A stretch of 64,000 nucleotides of DNA from Fragilaria crotonensis (GCA_022925895.1 JAKSYS010000204.1:1-64000); one strand, 5' to 3'. Positions 10,277 to 22,087 are shown, numbered from the stretch's first letter. A program made the numbers and translations. Notes: generated by a model from the letters alone, not told the origin.

Positions 10277-11754
10277 CGAGTCGCGTCACATGATTTTGTA
10301 AATTGTAGTAACTGGAACTACTAACATGTACTCCGATGTATTCTTGAAAACTATCTCATGTGCTACTACTCTAGGTTCAAACAGTTATGTGACTATCATT
10401 GGAATAAATAGAAATCCTCGACGCTGTGAGATTGCATGCGCATCCTTTTCAAGTTCAGGAGTGGGCTGAAGTCTAAACCTCCTATGAGGTTTAAACTAGG
10501 CAACAACCTAGGCTCTTGTCGAATTTCCGCCGAACATTCCCCCTAGTACCAGGGTATCGCATGGCTGTGAGACTAACACGAGACACTGTCATGTTGAGTC
10601 ACTTCGCATTCCTCAGCATGATGGAGCATATCATAGCGCTATATAACCCAGAAAAGATAAAAAGGGAGTGACATGATAAACCCACTATTCGTAGCAATGG
10701 AACACGGGATTGCGCTCGCGCAGTGTCAGCGAAGCGATGGAATCATTGCTCCCTTGTGATCGCCAAGTGTTGCTGTTTGCAGTGCCGGGGGATTCACTTC
10801 GAGACTGGGTGTTCTGTGTTCTCGGCACTAAACAACAATACTAGTAGAGTACCTCCCAAACGAGACAATTCATCCAACACCCAGCAGCCTGCACTCTAGC
10901 ACTGGTTCAAGAGGCAGCCATTGCTTGTTGGGATTACGAAACAAGTGAGTGGCACCATTCAGCATTCAGGTCGTTTGATGAATTGACAGTTGACAGCCAA
11001 TAGTTGGAAACCGTCGTTTGATCGTTTGTTACCAGAGGCTGACGTCAATTGTGAACCGGAAGCCCCCGTCTCGAAAGTGGGGTAAATGACCGTTCATTAT
11101 TTGATCAAGACCTCGATGTGTATCATTTGCCAGACCTTCGTTCCTGTCATATTCCCGGTTTTCGTTCATCGATACTCCGAGTACAACAGTAATGGTTCGG
11201 TATGGTGTAGTAGTACTAGTACGTGTGAAGCAGTCATACCGTCATACCCAATACATTTATACCCACTATCAACACAGTACACCAGTACCTGGTACGATGT
11301 CCTCCGAGTACTACAATACTTGTACATATACTTGTAGGTTTATAGTAACTATGATGATGTGTTTACCCGGGACCTCACAGATGATGATTCCGGGTCTTGT
11401 TGGACTGAATTCCCAAAAGTGTTGTGTCCCGCAAACCACAATTCGAAGACGGGTTTTAAGGTATGAACGTATATATGCATGATTAGTGTATATTGACAAG
11501 TCATTTTGTATGTGTGAAGCTACCTCCCGCTCCCTCGTAGAATTTCACTTTCAGTCAGTACAACACGACGTCACCGGATATTCCGAAGGTTTCCTTGCAT
11601 TTGCGAGGAAAAAAGATAGACTTTCTGCTCCGCGCGCAAGGCCGCCCATCCACACACAGCCAGGGGAAGTGGCATTCCGTGTTACAGTGTGGTCATTTGC
11701 AGGTGGGAGTTGTACCACAAAAAGAGGTAAATCGAAACGCACTGATTTTCAACG
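10277..11754. other. 1.5-kb spacer upstream of 14-3-3
   Basis: No gene is supported. It contains two adjacent small hairpins (10475-10511), the palindromic word TACTCCGAGTAC at 11173-11184 and other GTAC words at about 11205-11215 and 11305-11330. The last ~200 bases before 11755 should hold the 14-3-3 promoter. Confidence 0.45.
10475..10511. other. Pair of adjacent short hairpins
   Basis: AAACCTC (10475-10481) pairs with GAGGTTT (10486-10492) across a four-base loop, and CTAGG (10496-10500) pairs with CCTAG (10507-10511) immediately after. They lie about 200 bases past the stop at 10276, beyond AATAAA-like text. They could be a 3'-end or small-RNA structure, or chance. Confidence 0.25.
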
Positions 11755-12652
11755 ATGAGCGGCGATCGTGATACTCTCGTTTACAAGGCCAAGTTGGCCG
11801 AACAGGCTGAGCGCTTCGATGAAATGGTGACTGACATGAAGGAAGTATCCCGTCAGCCGCAAGAATTGACTGTTGAAGAGCGCAATCTCTTGAGCGTTGC
11901 TTACAAGAATGTCATCGGTGCTCGCCGTGCGTCTTGGCGTGTAGTCACTTCGATCGAGCAGAAGGGAGAGCCTGATAAGCTTCCTATCATTAAGGACTAC
12001 AAGGCCAAGATCGAACAAGAGTTGGTTGATATCTGCAACGACATTTTGAGCATCATCGAGGACTCCCTCATTCCAAACTCCACCTCTGAGGAGGCTAAGG
12101 TGTTCTACTACAAGATGAAGGGTAAGAACGCAGTACTTCCTACTGGCATGAACGTACCACCAATCGAAATACAGCGATTTCTCTACTGTGGCAGTATACG
12201 GTGACAGTAACACCTGAGAAATGTAACGTGTTGTCGATAGTAGTGCTAACATCTATTCTCTGCCTCGTTCGACAGGTGATTACCACCGTTACCTCTCTGA
12301 GTTCCAGACAGGCGATGCTCGCAAGACTTCGGCCTCATCAGCCCTTGATGCTTACCAGGCTGCCTCCGGGATTGCCTCCTCTGACCTTCCTCCTACGCAT
12401 CCTATTCGTCTTGGACTTGCGCTCAACTTCTCTGTCTTTTACTACGAAATTCTCAATTCTCCAGACCGCGCATGCGGCATTGCCAAGCAGGCATTCGATG
12501 ATGCCATTGCCGAATTGGACACTTTGAATGAGGAGTCCTACAAGGACTCAACGCTCATCATGCAGCTGTTGCGAGACAACTTGACCCTGTGGACTTCTGA
12601 CCAAGCAGCCGATTCGGACCCTGCTCCTGAAGTTGAAGACACGGCGGAGTAA
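11755..12652 (+). CDS. 14-3-3 protein, two exons
   Basis: A phosphoserine/phosphothreonine-binding adaptor acting as a cytosolic dimer. It is spliced as 11755-12121 and 12276-12652 (G|GTAAGA donor, GACAG|G acceptor; intron 154 bp, phase 1), giving 247 residues, the standard 14-3-3 length. Exon 1 carries the dimer interface and the signature [20 protein letters not shown]; exon 2 carries [18 protein letters not shown], then [20 protein letters not shown] and the helix-nine text [12 protein letters not shown], followed by a short acidic variable tail. The phosphopeptide-binding Lys, Arg-Arg and Arg-Tyr positions appear intact. The intron begins right after KVFYYKMKG, inside the otherwise continuous KMKGDYHRYL motif, which confirms the splice. 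Confidence 0.96.
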
Positions 12653-13004
12653 GCTTGGGGGGTATTCATAGTCATCGCAGTAATCGAACCACGATCTTAC
12701 GACAGTCTTTTTTACCGTTATTTCCTGACATTATCATATCGTGGGTTCTCTGCGAATTTTCGGATCGCCTTTAGCGCTGACACATAACCTGTGACTTCGT
12801 ATCGCCCACACATCATACTTCCAGTATCTTTTGAATCCTATCATTGATTTCTATTCACGAGATAGAGATAACACTGTACACTATGGTGCTACTATTATTC
12901 GTAGTACCAGTACCATAAATACAGATACTGAAGGGTGAGATAGTACTACCGTAGTCATGCTTAATACAGCACTTTGCACCTGGCGCGATGCGCGATTCAC
13001 GAAC
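12653..13004. other. Spacer between 14-3-3 and the Mutator-like element
   Basis: 14-3-3 3' flank. GTAC-type words occur at about 12890-12915. No gene is seen. The left boundary of the transposon lies at 13005, and no matching direct duplication of this flank is visible at the right end. Confidence 0.45.
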
Positions 13005-13034
13005 AAATCCGATTAAATGTCATTCAAGTGACGT
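13005..13034 (+). repeat. Left terminal inverted repeat of MULE
   Basis: 30 of 30 bases match the reverse complement of 19591-19620. The outermost bases are AAATCCG. Confidence 0.85.
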
Positions 13035-13110
13035 CGGCATACGACACGCCATTTGGGGACCTCGTTTAGAATTTGCTTCCATTTGGAAGTCTCGTACACG
13101 AGGAATCTCA

Positions 13111-14274
13111 GGCCGTTGTTATACAAGCAAATAAAACATTGAAGTTTTGAAGTTTCGAACATTCATAATTCATAACCCAATAGACAATAGGTTATGAATG
13201 TTCGAAACTTAATTCGACCTTGGCAATTATTTTTTTATACGACAAAACAAAACATCGAAGTTTTGAAGTTGAAAACTTTCAAGGTTCTACCGCTTTCATA
13301 CAGTATGACACATGAGCACATAAGCGTCCGTCCCAAGGAGTGGGTGATCCTCATTCCAAGTAGTAACACTAGCTAGTACTTCCAATAAGTACACTCTCTT
13401 ACGAGAGGTGACACAACAACAACAATCGAATACACCAGTCCCAGCCAGGAGACGACGGACGATATCACCATACCTCATCCAGTCCCGAATCAATTTCATC
13501 ATCTCATATCTTGCTGTATCTCATTCAATCTCGGTCGGATTGTAGAAAGTGAAATTGATTTGAGACCGGGCGATTCACACGAAACTTTCTGTCTCCTCAG
13601 ATTCTTCTAGAGACTTTTTGTTAGATCCAGCTCAATTAGCATCATCGCAACAAGAGATCCGAGTCCCGACTCGGATTTTTTGGCCTCCTTTCCGGTCGTA
13701 TCTCACTCAATCTCGGTCGGATTGTAGAAAGTGAAATTGATTTGAGACCGGGCGATTCACACGAAACTTTCTGTCTCCTCAGATTCTTCTAGAGACTTTT
13801 AGTTAGATCCAGCTCACTTAGCACCTTCGCAGAAGAGATCCGAGTCCCGACTCGATTTTTTGGCCTCCTTTCCGGTCGTATCTCACTCAATCTCGGTCGG
13901 ATTGAAGGAAGTGAAATAGACTGTGAGATTCACACAGAACTTTCTGTCTCCTCCAAGCAGTTAGGTCAGGCCGGAGACGACGACTCTTCGCTGGCAGATG
14001 TGAATAGCTCATTGTAGCTGGAAAGTTCGTGAGCCATAACAATTGACCCTACCTAAAAATAAGTGCAACAATTGTACTGGAGCAATAGGTTATGAATGTT
14101 CGAAACTTTCAACTTGAATGTTTTGGCCGTGGCCACATCAATTTTTTGACGTGACATGTCGACCTCATGGATTTCGAAGTTTCGAACATTCATAACTTCA
14201 TAACCTATTCAATAGGTTATGAATGTTCGAAACTTCAAAACTTCAAAGTTTTGTTTTCTTGTATAACAACGGCC
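13111..14274. mobile_element. Nested foldback / MITE-like element, 1.16 kb
   Basis: Inverted repeats of about 68 bp, starting GGCCGTTGTTATACAAG at 13111 and ending in its complement at 14274, flank a non-coding interior. Each end also folds on itself through the palindromic word AAGTTTCGAACATTCATAA and its complement (13150-13210 and 14175-14235), and another half copy sits at 14084-14110. The flanks carry TCA on both sides, compatible with a 3-bp target duplication. There is no open frame, so this is a non-autonomous element, probably inserted in the MULE 5' region or forming its subterminal repeats. Confidence 0.6.
13519..13960. repeat. 180-182-bp tandem repeat, about 2.4 copies
   Basis: Units start at 13519, 13701 and 13881 with TCTCA(T/C)TCAATCTCGGTCGG; the first two are nearly identical over their full length and the third is partial. 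Each contains the palindrome-like GAGTCCCGACTCGG. The repeat lies inside the foldback element and is not coding. Confidence 0.85.
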
Positions 14275-14456
14275 TCAAAGAATTACTTTTTTCATTTTTT
14301 GTCAAAAGCATTGGTGTCGCCGGCCGTTCCTCTGTTCTTTCAAATTTGAAATGAAAGACATCGGCCGGCGGCGTTTTCAATGCTACCAACGTCATTCGTT
14401 TCAATTCGTTTGTACCACTCGCTCGTATATAAATTTGCTTCGTTGTTTGCACCACC

Positions 14457-16132
14457 ATGGAACCATCTCTGGAAGCCCATAGCTCTGCAAAGGTGACAAG
14501 GCATTTGCAAGATGCTTTGGATTCAGCATCATTGCAAATGAATGATTGGACCACTGCTCTTCCTTTCAAAGTACGACAGCCAACCTGTAATGATGCAGAG
14601 AGTCTTTGTGTCAACATTCTCGATTACGTGAACCCAATTTACCGCAACTATAAGCTTTACTTCAGTGCGAGGTACAATCATTCAGACTCTCCATCATTCA
14701 GTCATGGAGACAAAGGCTGGAAAGAGCTCTTGAATGACCTTGAGCGTGCAGGCATGGAAGAGGCTGGGTTAAACCTAATCAGCAATGGCGGCCACTGCGA
14801 TACCCGTTGGATAGTTTGTGGTCAAGGATTCAAAAGATATCAGGGTACAAAACAGCATGAGCACAGTCCCAGTAAGCAGAACTATCGGTGCAAACCCTCC
14901 ATTCTGATCGCAAGAATTCTAGAGGTCAGGTTGGCATGAAGATGCCTCGGAAGACTCGGACAAAGCGAACACTTGATCTTACATGTCGATGCCCCTTTCG
15001 TTTTGTTGTAAAGGTGGACCATTTTGGATTCTATCTCCTTGGGGGTAGAGGCAATGCTAAGCATTGTTACCACCCAAAGTTGACTCGGGGTGAGTGTGCT
15101 GTCCCCACGCGTCTGATTTGTCCTGAGGAGAAGGATGTCATGGTTTCCATTGGTACTGCCAAAGCAAATGATGGCGTTGGCAGAAATGTTCATTTCAGTC
15201 GAAGTGGTAATGTCATTCCTCGAAGTCAAGTGCGCTACATAAATGGTTTTCAAAACGCAGCAAACAATCCTGAACATGATAATGTACGTCGATTGGAACC
15301 TGGTGTGAGTTCAGTGGACAAGCTTCTTAAGTCTTTCAGGGAAAAGAAATTTGACCATTGCGTTTTGTTCCATCACGTCAGCCAAAGAAGTCAATGTCAT
15401 GACGAAGGTGATGTGCACAGAATTGCTGGTTCGTTGGTGGTTCCGAGAGGTGTTGATGACGTGGTGCTCAATGAGCATCATGTTGTCACTGGTAATGATG
15501 GAATTTGTCCGACATTTACATCATCTCCTCCACTGCAAGTGCTCACATTTCCTGACACTGAGGTCGGTGACATGCAGTTGTTTGCCAAACAACACAGGTT
15601 GTCTCTTTTAGTGGACAACAAACAGGATTTAATGATGGGGTGTGCATGGACGACACCACCTGAACAGCAATTGTTCAGAATGTTCAGTGACGTTCTGCAC
15701 ATTGATTGTACTGCAGATACAAATATTGAATCTTGCCCATTTCTATCTGTAACTGGTCGTGACTCAAATGGTCACATGTTCTCTGTCATTCGTGCTTTTC
15801 TCCCCAATGAAAGGGCATGGGTATTCCGCTGGATATTCCAAACTGTGATGCCTGCATTGTTGGGCAAGGATTACATCGGCAGAGTGAACGTCATAATCAC
15901 TGATGGTGACGCATGTGAAACATCACAGTTGGATATAGCCATTACAAAACATTTCCCAAATGTCTGTCGTGTGCGATGTGGGTGGCATATTGTTGACCGT
16001 GGTTGGAGAAAACATTGTCCTGGTACCCGATCGGTGTCCTTGCCAAATCAAGCTGCATTTGCCTCAATTTCCAATCGGGTCGTCATCTGGACAACCAATT
16101 GGGAAAATGGTCTCATCTGGTGTCCAGTCTAA
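14457..16132 (+). pseudogene. MULE-type transposase, broken
   Basis: Two overlapping open frames, 14457-14939 and 14888-16132, together give the N-terminal two-thirds of a Mutator-superfamily transposase. The zinc region (FAR1/FLYWCH-like CDTRWIVCGQGF, CRCPFRFVV and KHCYHP) straddles the frame change at about 14880-14940, which looks like a single indel rather than an intron because no good splice sites fit. The catalytic part shows VLHIDCTADTN (first Asp) and IITDGDACET (second Asp), followed by the family's RVRCGWHIVDRGW Cys/His motif. The frame is lost around 16030-16130, before the third catalytic acidic residue, and the coding sequence then runs directly into the tandem array at 16300. 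Codon text matches a transposon open frame and no host gene similarity is seen. Confidence 0.85.
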
Positions 16133-16289
16133 CAAAAGACACCGAAGTCATGGTACACGGCACATGTAGATTGATAACGAGTAAACGGCTATTTGTTAAA
16201 CAGATGTTCCACGGCAGAGAAAAAAAGGAGCTAATGAAGGCAAACCAGGTAGCAAAAGGAAGAATGGTATCGTCAAGTGTGAATGTAAC

Positions 16290-17345
16290 GAGGATATGTC
16301 CAACGACCGTGCAGAAAGATAACATGGGTTTTTGCAAACAGCGTGAGGTATATGTAAAAAGATAACGTGGGTTTTTGCAAACAGCGTGAAGTATATGTAA
16401 AAAGATAACGTAGGTTTTTGCAAACAGCGTGAAAAGTAACGAGGATTTGTCTAATGAGTGTACAAAAAGATAATGTGGGTTTTTGCAAACAGCGTGAAGT
16501 ATATGTAAAAAGATAATGTGGGTTTTTGCAAACAGCGTGAGGTATATGTAAAAAGATAACAAGTATATGTAAAAAGATAACATGGGTTTTTGCAAACAGC
16601 GTGAAGTATATGTAAAAGATAACAAGTATATGTAAAAAGATAACGTGGGTTTTTGCAAACAGCGTGGTATATGTAAAAAGATAACGTGGGTTTTTGCAAA
16701 CAGCGTGAAGTATATGTAAAAGATAACGTGGGTTTTTGCAAACAGCGTGAAGTATATGTAAAAAGATAACGTGGGTTTTTGCAAACAGCATGAAGTATAT
16801 AGAGGATTTGTATGCACGGTCGTTGAACTTATCCTTGTTACATTTCACGCTGTTTGCAAAAACCCACGTTATCTTTTTGCACGGTCGTTGGACATATCCT
16901 CGTTTCACGCGCTGTTTGCAAAAACCAACATTATCTTTTTGCACGGTCGTTGGACATATCCTTGTTTCACGCGCTGTTTGCAAAAACCCACGTTATCTTT
17001 TTGCATGGTCGTTGGACATATCCTCGTTTCACGCGCTGTTTGCAAAAACCCACGTTATCTTTTTGCACGGTTGTTGGACATATCCTCGTTACATTTCGCG
17101 CTGTTTGCAAAAACCCACGTTATCTTTTTGCACGCTCATAGGACATATCCTCGTTACATTTGCGCTGTTTGCAAAAACCCACGTTATCTTTTTGCACGGT
17201 CGTTGGACATATCCTCATTACACGCGCTGTTTGCAAAAACCCACGTTATCTTTTTGCACGTTGGACAAATCCTCTTTGTTCTTTACCATGTTGCAAAAAC
17301 CCACCCACGTTATCTTTCTGCACGCTCTTTGGACCAATCCTCATT
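16290..17345. repeat. Large palindrome of inverted tandem repeats
   Basis: The left arm (16290-16795) has about ten copies of a unit with the core AACGTGGGTTTTTGCAAACA, spaced ~40-65 bp. The right arm (16845-17345) has about seven or eight copies of the exact reverse complement of that core, spaced ~60 bp. The arms meet at about 16800-16845 and would form a hairpin with ~500-bp arms. The first left unit abuts the transposase 3' end and includes ATATGTCCAACGACCGTGCA, which is also the spacer of the right arm, so both arms come from one ancestral unit. Apparent open frames here are artefacts of repetition. Confidence 0.9.
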
Positions 17346-17400
17346 ATTCTTCACCATGTTGCACTAAACTTTTTTCTATGGTTTTTGGAAATATAATTGC

Positions 17401-19293
17401 GTCAGCGCAGCGTCGCAACTGGTGTCGGTTCGGCGGTTCCTCGTCGCGAGCGCAAACTGCTCCACCGCACCAAAAATGCAAGCGCAACCACCACTCCTGA
17501 TGTATGACAGGTAGTGGCTATCGCAGCGTCACAACTGGTGTCGGTTCGGCGGTTCCTCGTCGCGAGCGCAAACTGCTCCACCGCACCAAAAATGCAAGCG
17601 CAACCACCACTCCTGATGTATGACAGGTAGTGGCTATCGCAGCGTCGCAACTGGTGTCGGTTTGGCGGTTCCTCGTCGCGAGCGCAAACTGCTCCACCGC
17701 ACCAAAAATGCAAGCGCAACCACCACTCCTGATGTATGACAGGTAGTGGCTATCGCAGCGTCACAACTGGTGTCGGTTCGGCGGTTCCTCGTCGCGAGCG
17801 CAAACTGCTCCACCGCACCAAAATGCAAGCGCAACCACCACTCCTGATGTATGACAGGTAGTGGCTATCGCAGCGTCGCAACTGGTGTCGGTTCGGCGGT
17901 TCCTCGTCGCGAGCGCAAACTCCTCCACCGCACCAAAAATGCAAGCGCAACCACCACTCCTGATGTATGACAGGTAGTGGCTATCGCAGCGTCGCAACTG
18001 GTGTCGGTTCGGCGGTTCCTCGTCGCGAGCGCAAACTGCTCCACCGCACCAAAAATGCAAGCGCAACCACCACTCCTGATGTATGACAGGTAGTGGCTAT
18101 CGCAGCGTCACAACTGGTGTCGGTTCGGCGGTTCCTCGTCGCGAGCGCAAACTGCTCCACCGCACCAAAAATGCAAGCGCAACCACCACTCCTGATGTAT
18201 GACAGGTAGTGGCTATCGCAGCGTCGCAACTGGTGTCGGTTTGGCGGTTCCTCGTCGCGAGCGCAAACTGCTCCACCGCACCAAAAATGCAAGCGCAACC
18301 ACCACTCCTGATGTATGAGAGGTAGTGGCTATCGCAGCGTCGCAACTGGTGTCGGTTCGGCGGTTCCTCGTTGCGAGCGCAAACTGCTCCACCGCACCAA
18401 AAATGCAAGCGCAACCACCACTCCTGATGTATGACAGGTAGTGGCTATCGCAGCGTCGCAACTGGTGTCGGTTCGGCGGTTCCTCGTCGCGAGCACAAAC
18501 TCCTCCACCGCACCAAAAATGCAAGCGCAACCACCACTTCTGATGTATGACAGGTAGTGGCTATCGCAGCGTCGCAACTGGTGTCGGTTCGGCGGTTCCT
18601 CGTCGCGAGCGCAAACTGCTCCACCGCACCAAAATGCAAGCGCAACCACCACTCCTGATGTATGACAGGTAGTGGCTATCGCAGCGTCACAACTGGTGTC
18701 GGTTTGGCGGTTCCTCGTCGCGAGCGCAAACTGCTCCACCGCACCAAAAATGCAAGCGCAACCACCACTCCTGATGTATGACAGGTAGTGGCTATCGCAG
18801 CGTCACAACTGGTGTCGGTTTGGCGGTTCCTCGTCGCGAGCGCAAACTGCTCCACCGCACCAAAAATGCAAGCGCAACCACCACTCCTGATGTATGACAG
18901 GTTGTGGCTATCGCAGCGTCACAACTGGTGTCGGTTCGGCGGTTCCTCGTCGCGAGCGCAAACTGCTCCACCGCACCAAAAATGCAAGCGCAACCACCAC
19001 TCCTGATGTATGACAGGTAGTGGCTATCGCAGCGTCGCAACTGGTGTCGGTTCGGCGGTTCCTCGTCGCGAGCGCAAACTGCTCCACCGCACCAAAAATG
19101 CAAGCGCAACCACCACTCCTGATGTATGACAGGTAGTGGCTATCGCAGCGTCACAACTGGTGTCGGTTCGGCGGTTCCTCGTTGCGAGCGCAAACTGCTC
19201 CACCGCACCAAAAATGCAAGCGCAACCACCACTCCTGATGTATGACAGGTAGTGGCTATCGCAGCGTCGCAACTGGTGTCGGTTCGGCGGTTC
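17401..19293. repeat. 116-bp satellite array, about 16 copies
   Basis: Head-to-tail units of 116 bp begin near GCAGCGTCGCAACTGGTGTC; two units are one base shorter at a run of A. Copies are more than 95% alike. Recurrent differences are mainly CG to CA or TG (GTCGCAAC/GTCACAAC, GTTCGGC/GTTTGGC, CGTCGCG/CGTTGCG). The long minus-strand open frames of 66-136 codons across it are repetition artefacts. The array ends partway through a unit at 19293. Confidence 0.95.
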
Positions 19294-19590
19294 GTCAAAG
19301 TTGATTGTCAGCTAGTCCTTCGCAACAACAATGATGCAATAACAACGATAAGGAACAACACCAACGCGACGGCAGTCAAAGTACAATGAGCAGCAGCAAA
19401 AGCAGCAACAGTAATGAATTGTGGCAAAAATGAGCATTTAAATGAGCTGTTCGAACTTTTCAAACTAACATGTGGCAACCGGGCTGGCGTCGATTTTGGC
19501 AAACGGTCAAAGCAACACACATGTATGTTCTGAAATTCAGTTTGCAAAAATTACAAAGCCGATTTCCAGGATTCCTATGATGTCACGAAA

Positions 19591-19620
19591 ACGTCACTTG
19601 AATGACATTTAATCGGATTT
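19591..19620 (-). repeat. Right terminal inverted repeat of MULE
   Basis: Exact reverse complement of 13005-13034. Confidence 0.85.
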
Positions 19621-22087
19621 CCAGCAATACGAAGCGACGATGTTGCCCCGATCGTGATCAACGAATTGTAATACAACAGGACAGAGCAAGCACACATATT
19701 CACAAGAATGATGCTCACTTCAATCTTTATGCAAGGCAAGGCTGATCGGAGTTTCAATTCGAGACTCAGGCACCCTGCAAGAGACTTGATACAAAGAAGG
19801 TGCTCAACCTTTCATTTTTTTGCTATGCAATCTGCTGAGTGGAGATTAGCAGCCAAAATGACTATGGAAGGATTGATCAGGCAAACTTTGCAGGCCTTCA
19901 GAGATTTTGAACATTGGACTATCGACTTCATAGTTTTTGACGTTACAATGTTGTTTGGATGATATGCAATTCTTTTGAGACTCGGAGGAACCAATTATAA
20001 GATCCGACACGCACATGAAAAAATAGATGCTAAGACAAGGAAGGTTGCCAACACAAATTGAATTGATTTATCAGAAGATGCATGCCATACGTACTATGAC
20101 ATGTTTGCATTGCAGCAACAGGCAGCAACAAGCAAGCAAGCAAGTGGCAGCCAATCATGGGGGCAACAATGCAAAAACCAGGAAAGCATTGCCAACGCCA
20201 ATGATCTTAAGCACAAATCGGTTTGATTGCAATTTATTTGCGAAGCAATGCTCCTTAAACTAGTTATGATGATGCAATAGGTAATTGTATAGCAATGGTC
20301 TTCATGTTTTATAACTTCTTTTACTAGTACATGATATCATCCCACTACATTCAGCTCAATAAGAATCCATGCAGAGTCCTCTTGATGGACCGATCCCTGA
20401 TGCTGTTTGTTCGCCATTTTATTACTAATCATCCAACCGAATGCGCCATCTGTACCGTATTTTTTGGAACCATCGTTCTTTGCTGGTGCGTAGAAACATC
20501 TTCGTGTTTTTTTCGTTGATAGACTGGCATAAAGTGCTTGTGAGCCTTGAGCAGGCATGTGATGTTGGTTTCATGCAATTTGCATCCAGCATGCCTTGAT
20601 ACCAAAAGGAGTCGAAGATACAATTGCTTTTTGGCAACTGAAATTGTTCTGTGTGCCACAGTTAGTAATACCAGCATTTGAACAAAGCTTTGCAGATGTG
20701 CTGCTCAAGGTTTGGTTGGTCCTCATTTGTGAGGAAGAAAGCAAGTTCTGATGGAAAACGTGTCATTGTTTTCTTCCTCGTCTTTTACTTTTGATTGAAG
20801 TCCTTACGTATGGAATTGTATGCAAACTGTACTGTTCCGCTCTCAAACAAGCAGCATGAAGCAGTTATTGATCACATCCTGCTCCACATGGAGACAAGAC
20901 TGATGAAAGCAACCATGGTCCACATCTGAAGCAGATCTGAAACTGATAAATGAAAGAATGTTCAGGAGATGAAAGTCGTTGACAAGTCATCAAAAAATCT
21001 GGTGACGGTCTGAAACATCTATAGATTCAGCCTCGTCAATACAAATGACACTCAACTCTCAACTACTCAGTACGCCAGTATCAACGTACTATCTGTTATG
21101 GATAAGTGTTTACTGCCTTCTGACTGTAGCAGTAGTACAAAGGGGACTGCCATGACAGTGCAGTACACATGACCGTTTTCCTGTAAATAGATTTCCATGG
21201 ATGAGCAAGGTCCAATGTACAAGATTGACTTAGTGTGAGAAATGTAATTAGTGGAGGAGGATGGATTGAAGTGAAGAACAAGTCAAAGAATGTTACTTTC
21301 ATGCTGGAGTAAGATCAAGTTGGCTAGATGAAGACCGAGAGGTCTGGAAGGATTTGTAGGTGTTGTCTAAGGTTGTCACAACATTGCAATCTACAAAACT
21401 ACACGGAGTTATTTTAAGGGTTTAGTGTTGTCAGTTGTCAATCTACTCTACGAAGTGGTCGAATACCGTGGTGCTGTGCACCGCAACCCTGACCGCAAGT
21501 GCAAGTAACGTCTCACTCGGAGTACTTGCACTTGGGTGTTTAGGAAAACGAAATTCCCTCAGGTGCTGCACTTCAAGATTCCATGGCCGTTTGGTGTACA
21601 GAGTACAGTGTATGTACACCAGAAATTCCCGATGGAGTCGTCAAGTCATGGCATTGCTATGTAGTGGATTAAATCATTGTCTTAATGATTTATGGCAATA
21701 GGTTGGAATAACAATGTGATCTTATTAAAATCTCCTGTAGTTTTATTGCATTCTTGGCTGTGCACTCGTATTTCCGTATCTCTGTACAAGTACTCTAGTA
21801 CAAGTCGTACATCTGTACAGGCTCTCTACGTGCAGTAGTTGGAGTTTATCGCGCGCGACTGACACGTCAGTAGACCGCGTCAACTGTCTACAGCACACTG
21901 GATACTGGAGTTTGCTCCAATCCAGAAGTACAGGAGTGCTACATACTGGCTGTCTGGCTATATATGCTGCAAACTACTACTACATATTACAGTATAGAAC
22001 AAACCACATCGCAAAAGTGACGAAGACAAGAATGAAGTGAATGACGTTCATTGTCATATTGTAAATGAGATCTGATTGATAACAACA
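19621..22087. other. 2.5-kb spacer, no gene
   Basis: No conserved coding region was recognised. On the minus strand at about 20460-20520 a short frame reads KNDGSKKYGTDGAFGWM, faintly like the first RNase H block of the LINEs further right; it may be a small LINE remnant. GTAC-type words occur at 21515-21525 and 21785-21805. The last few hundred bases should hold the promoter of the downstream glycosyltransferase. Confidence 0.4.

Larger units (their letters stand above)
13005..19620 (+). mobile_element. Mutator-like (MULE) DNA transposon, 6.6 kb, decayed
   Basis: The two ends carry a perfect 30-base inverted repeat: 13005-13034 starts AAATCCGATTAAATGTCATT and 19591-19620 is its exact reverse complement. 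Between them lies a MULE-type transposase (14457-16132), a nested foldback element upstream of it, and long tandem arrays downstream. I do not see a 9-11-bp target-site duplication directly outside the ends (left flank TTCACGAAC, right flank CCAGCAATA), so either it has decayed or the true ends differ. The transposase is broken, so this copy is not autonomous. The unusual feature is that about 3 kb of the element is tandem repeat. Confidence 0.75.

Noticed and set aside
16113-17500. Open frames up to 236 codons repeating KNPRYLF-like text
   Set aside because: Translation of the inverted tandem repeats; present on both strands and without non-repetitive sequence.
17402-19272. Many minus-strand open frames of 66-136 codons
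   Set aside because: They are the 116-bp satellite read through in rotating frames; the same text recurs and no start or domain is distinct.
16290-19293. Regular repeats resembling a CRISPR array
   Set aside because: Units are head-to-tail copies without unique spacers, are in a eukaryotic transposon, and have no cas genes nearby.
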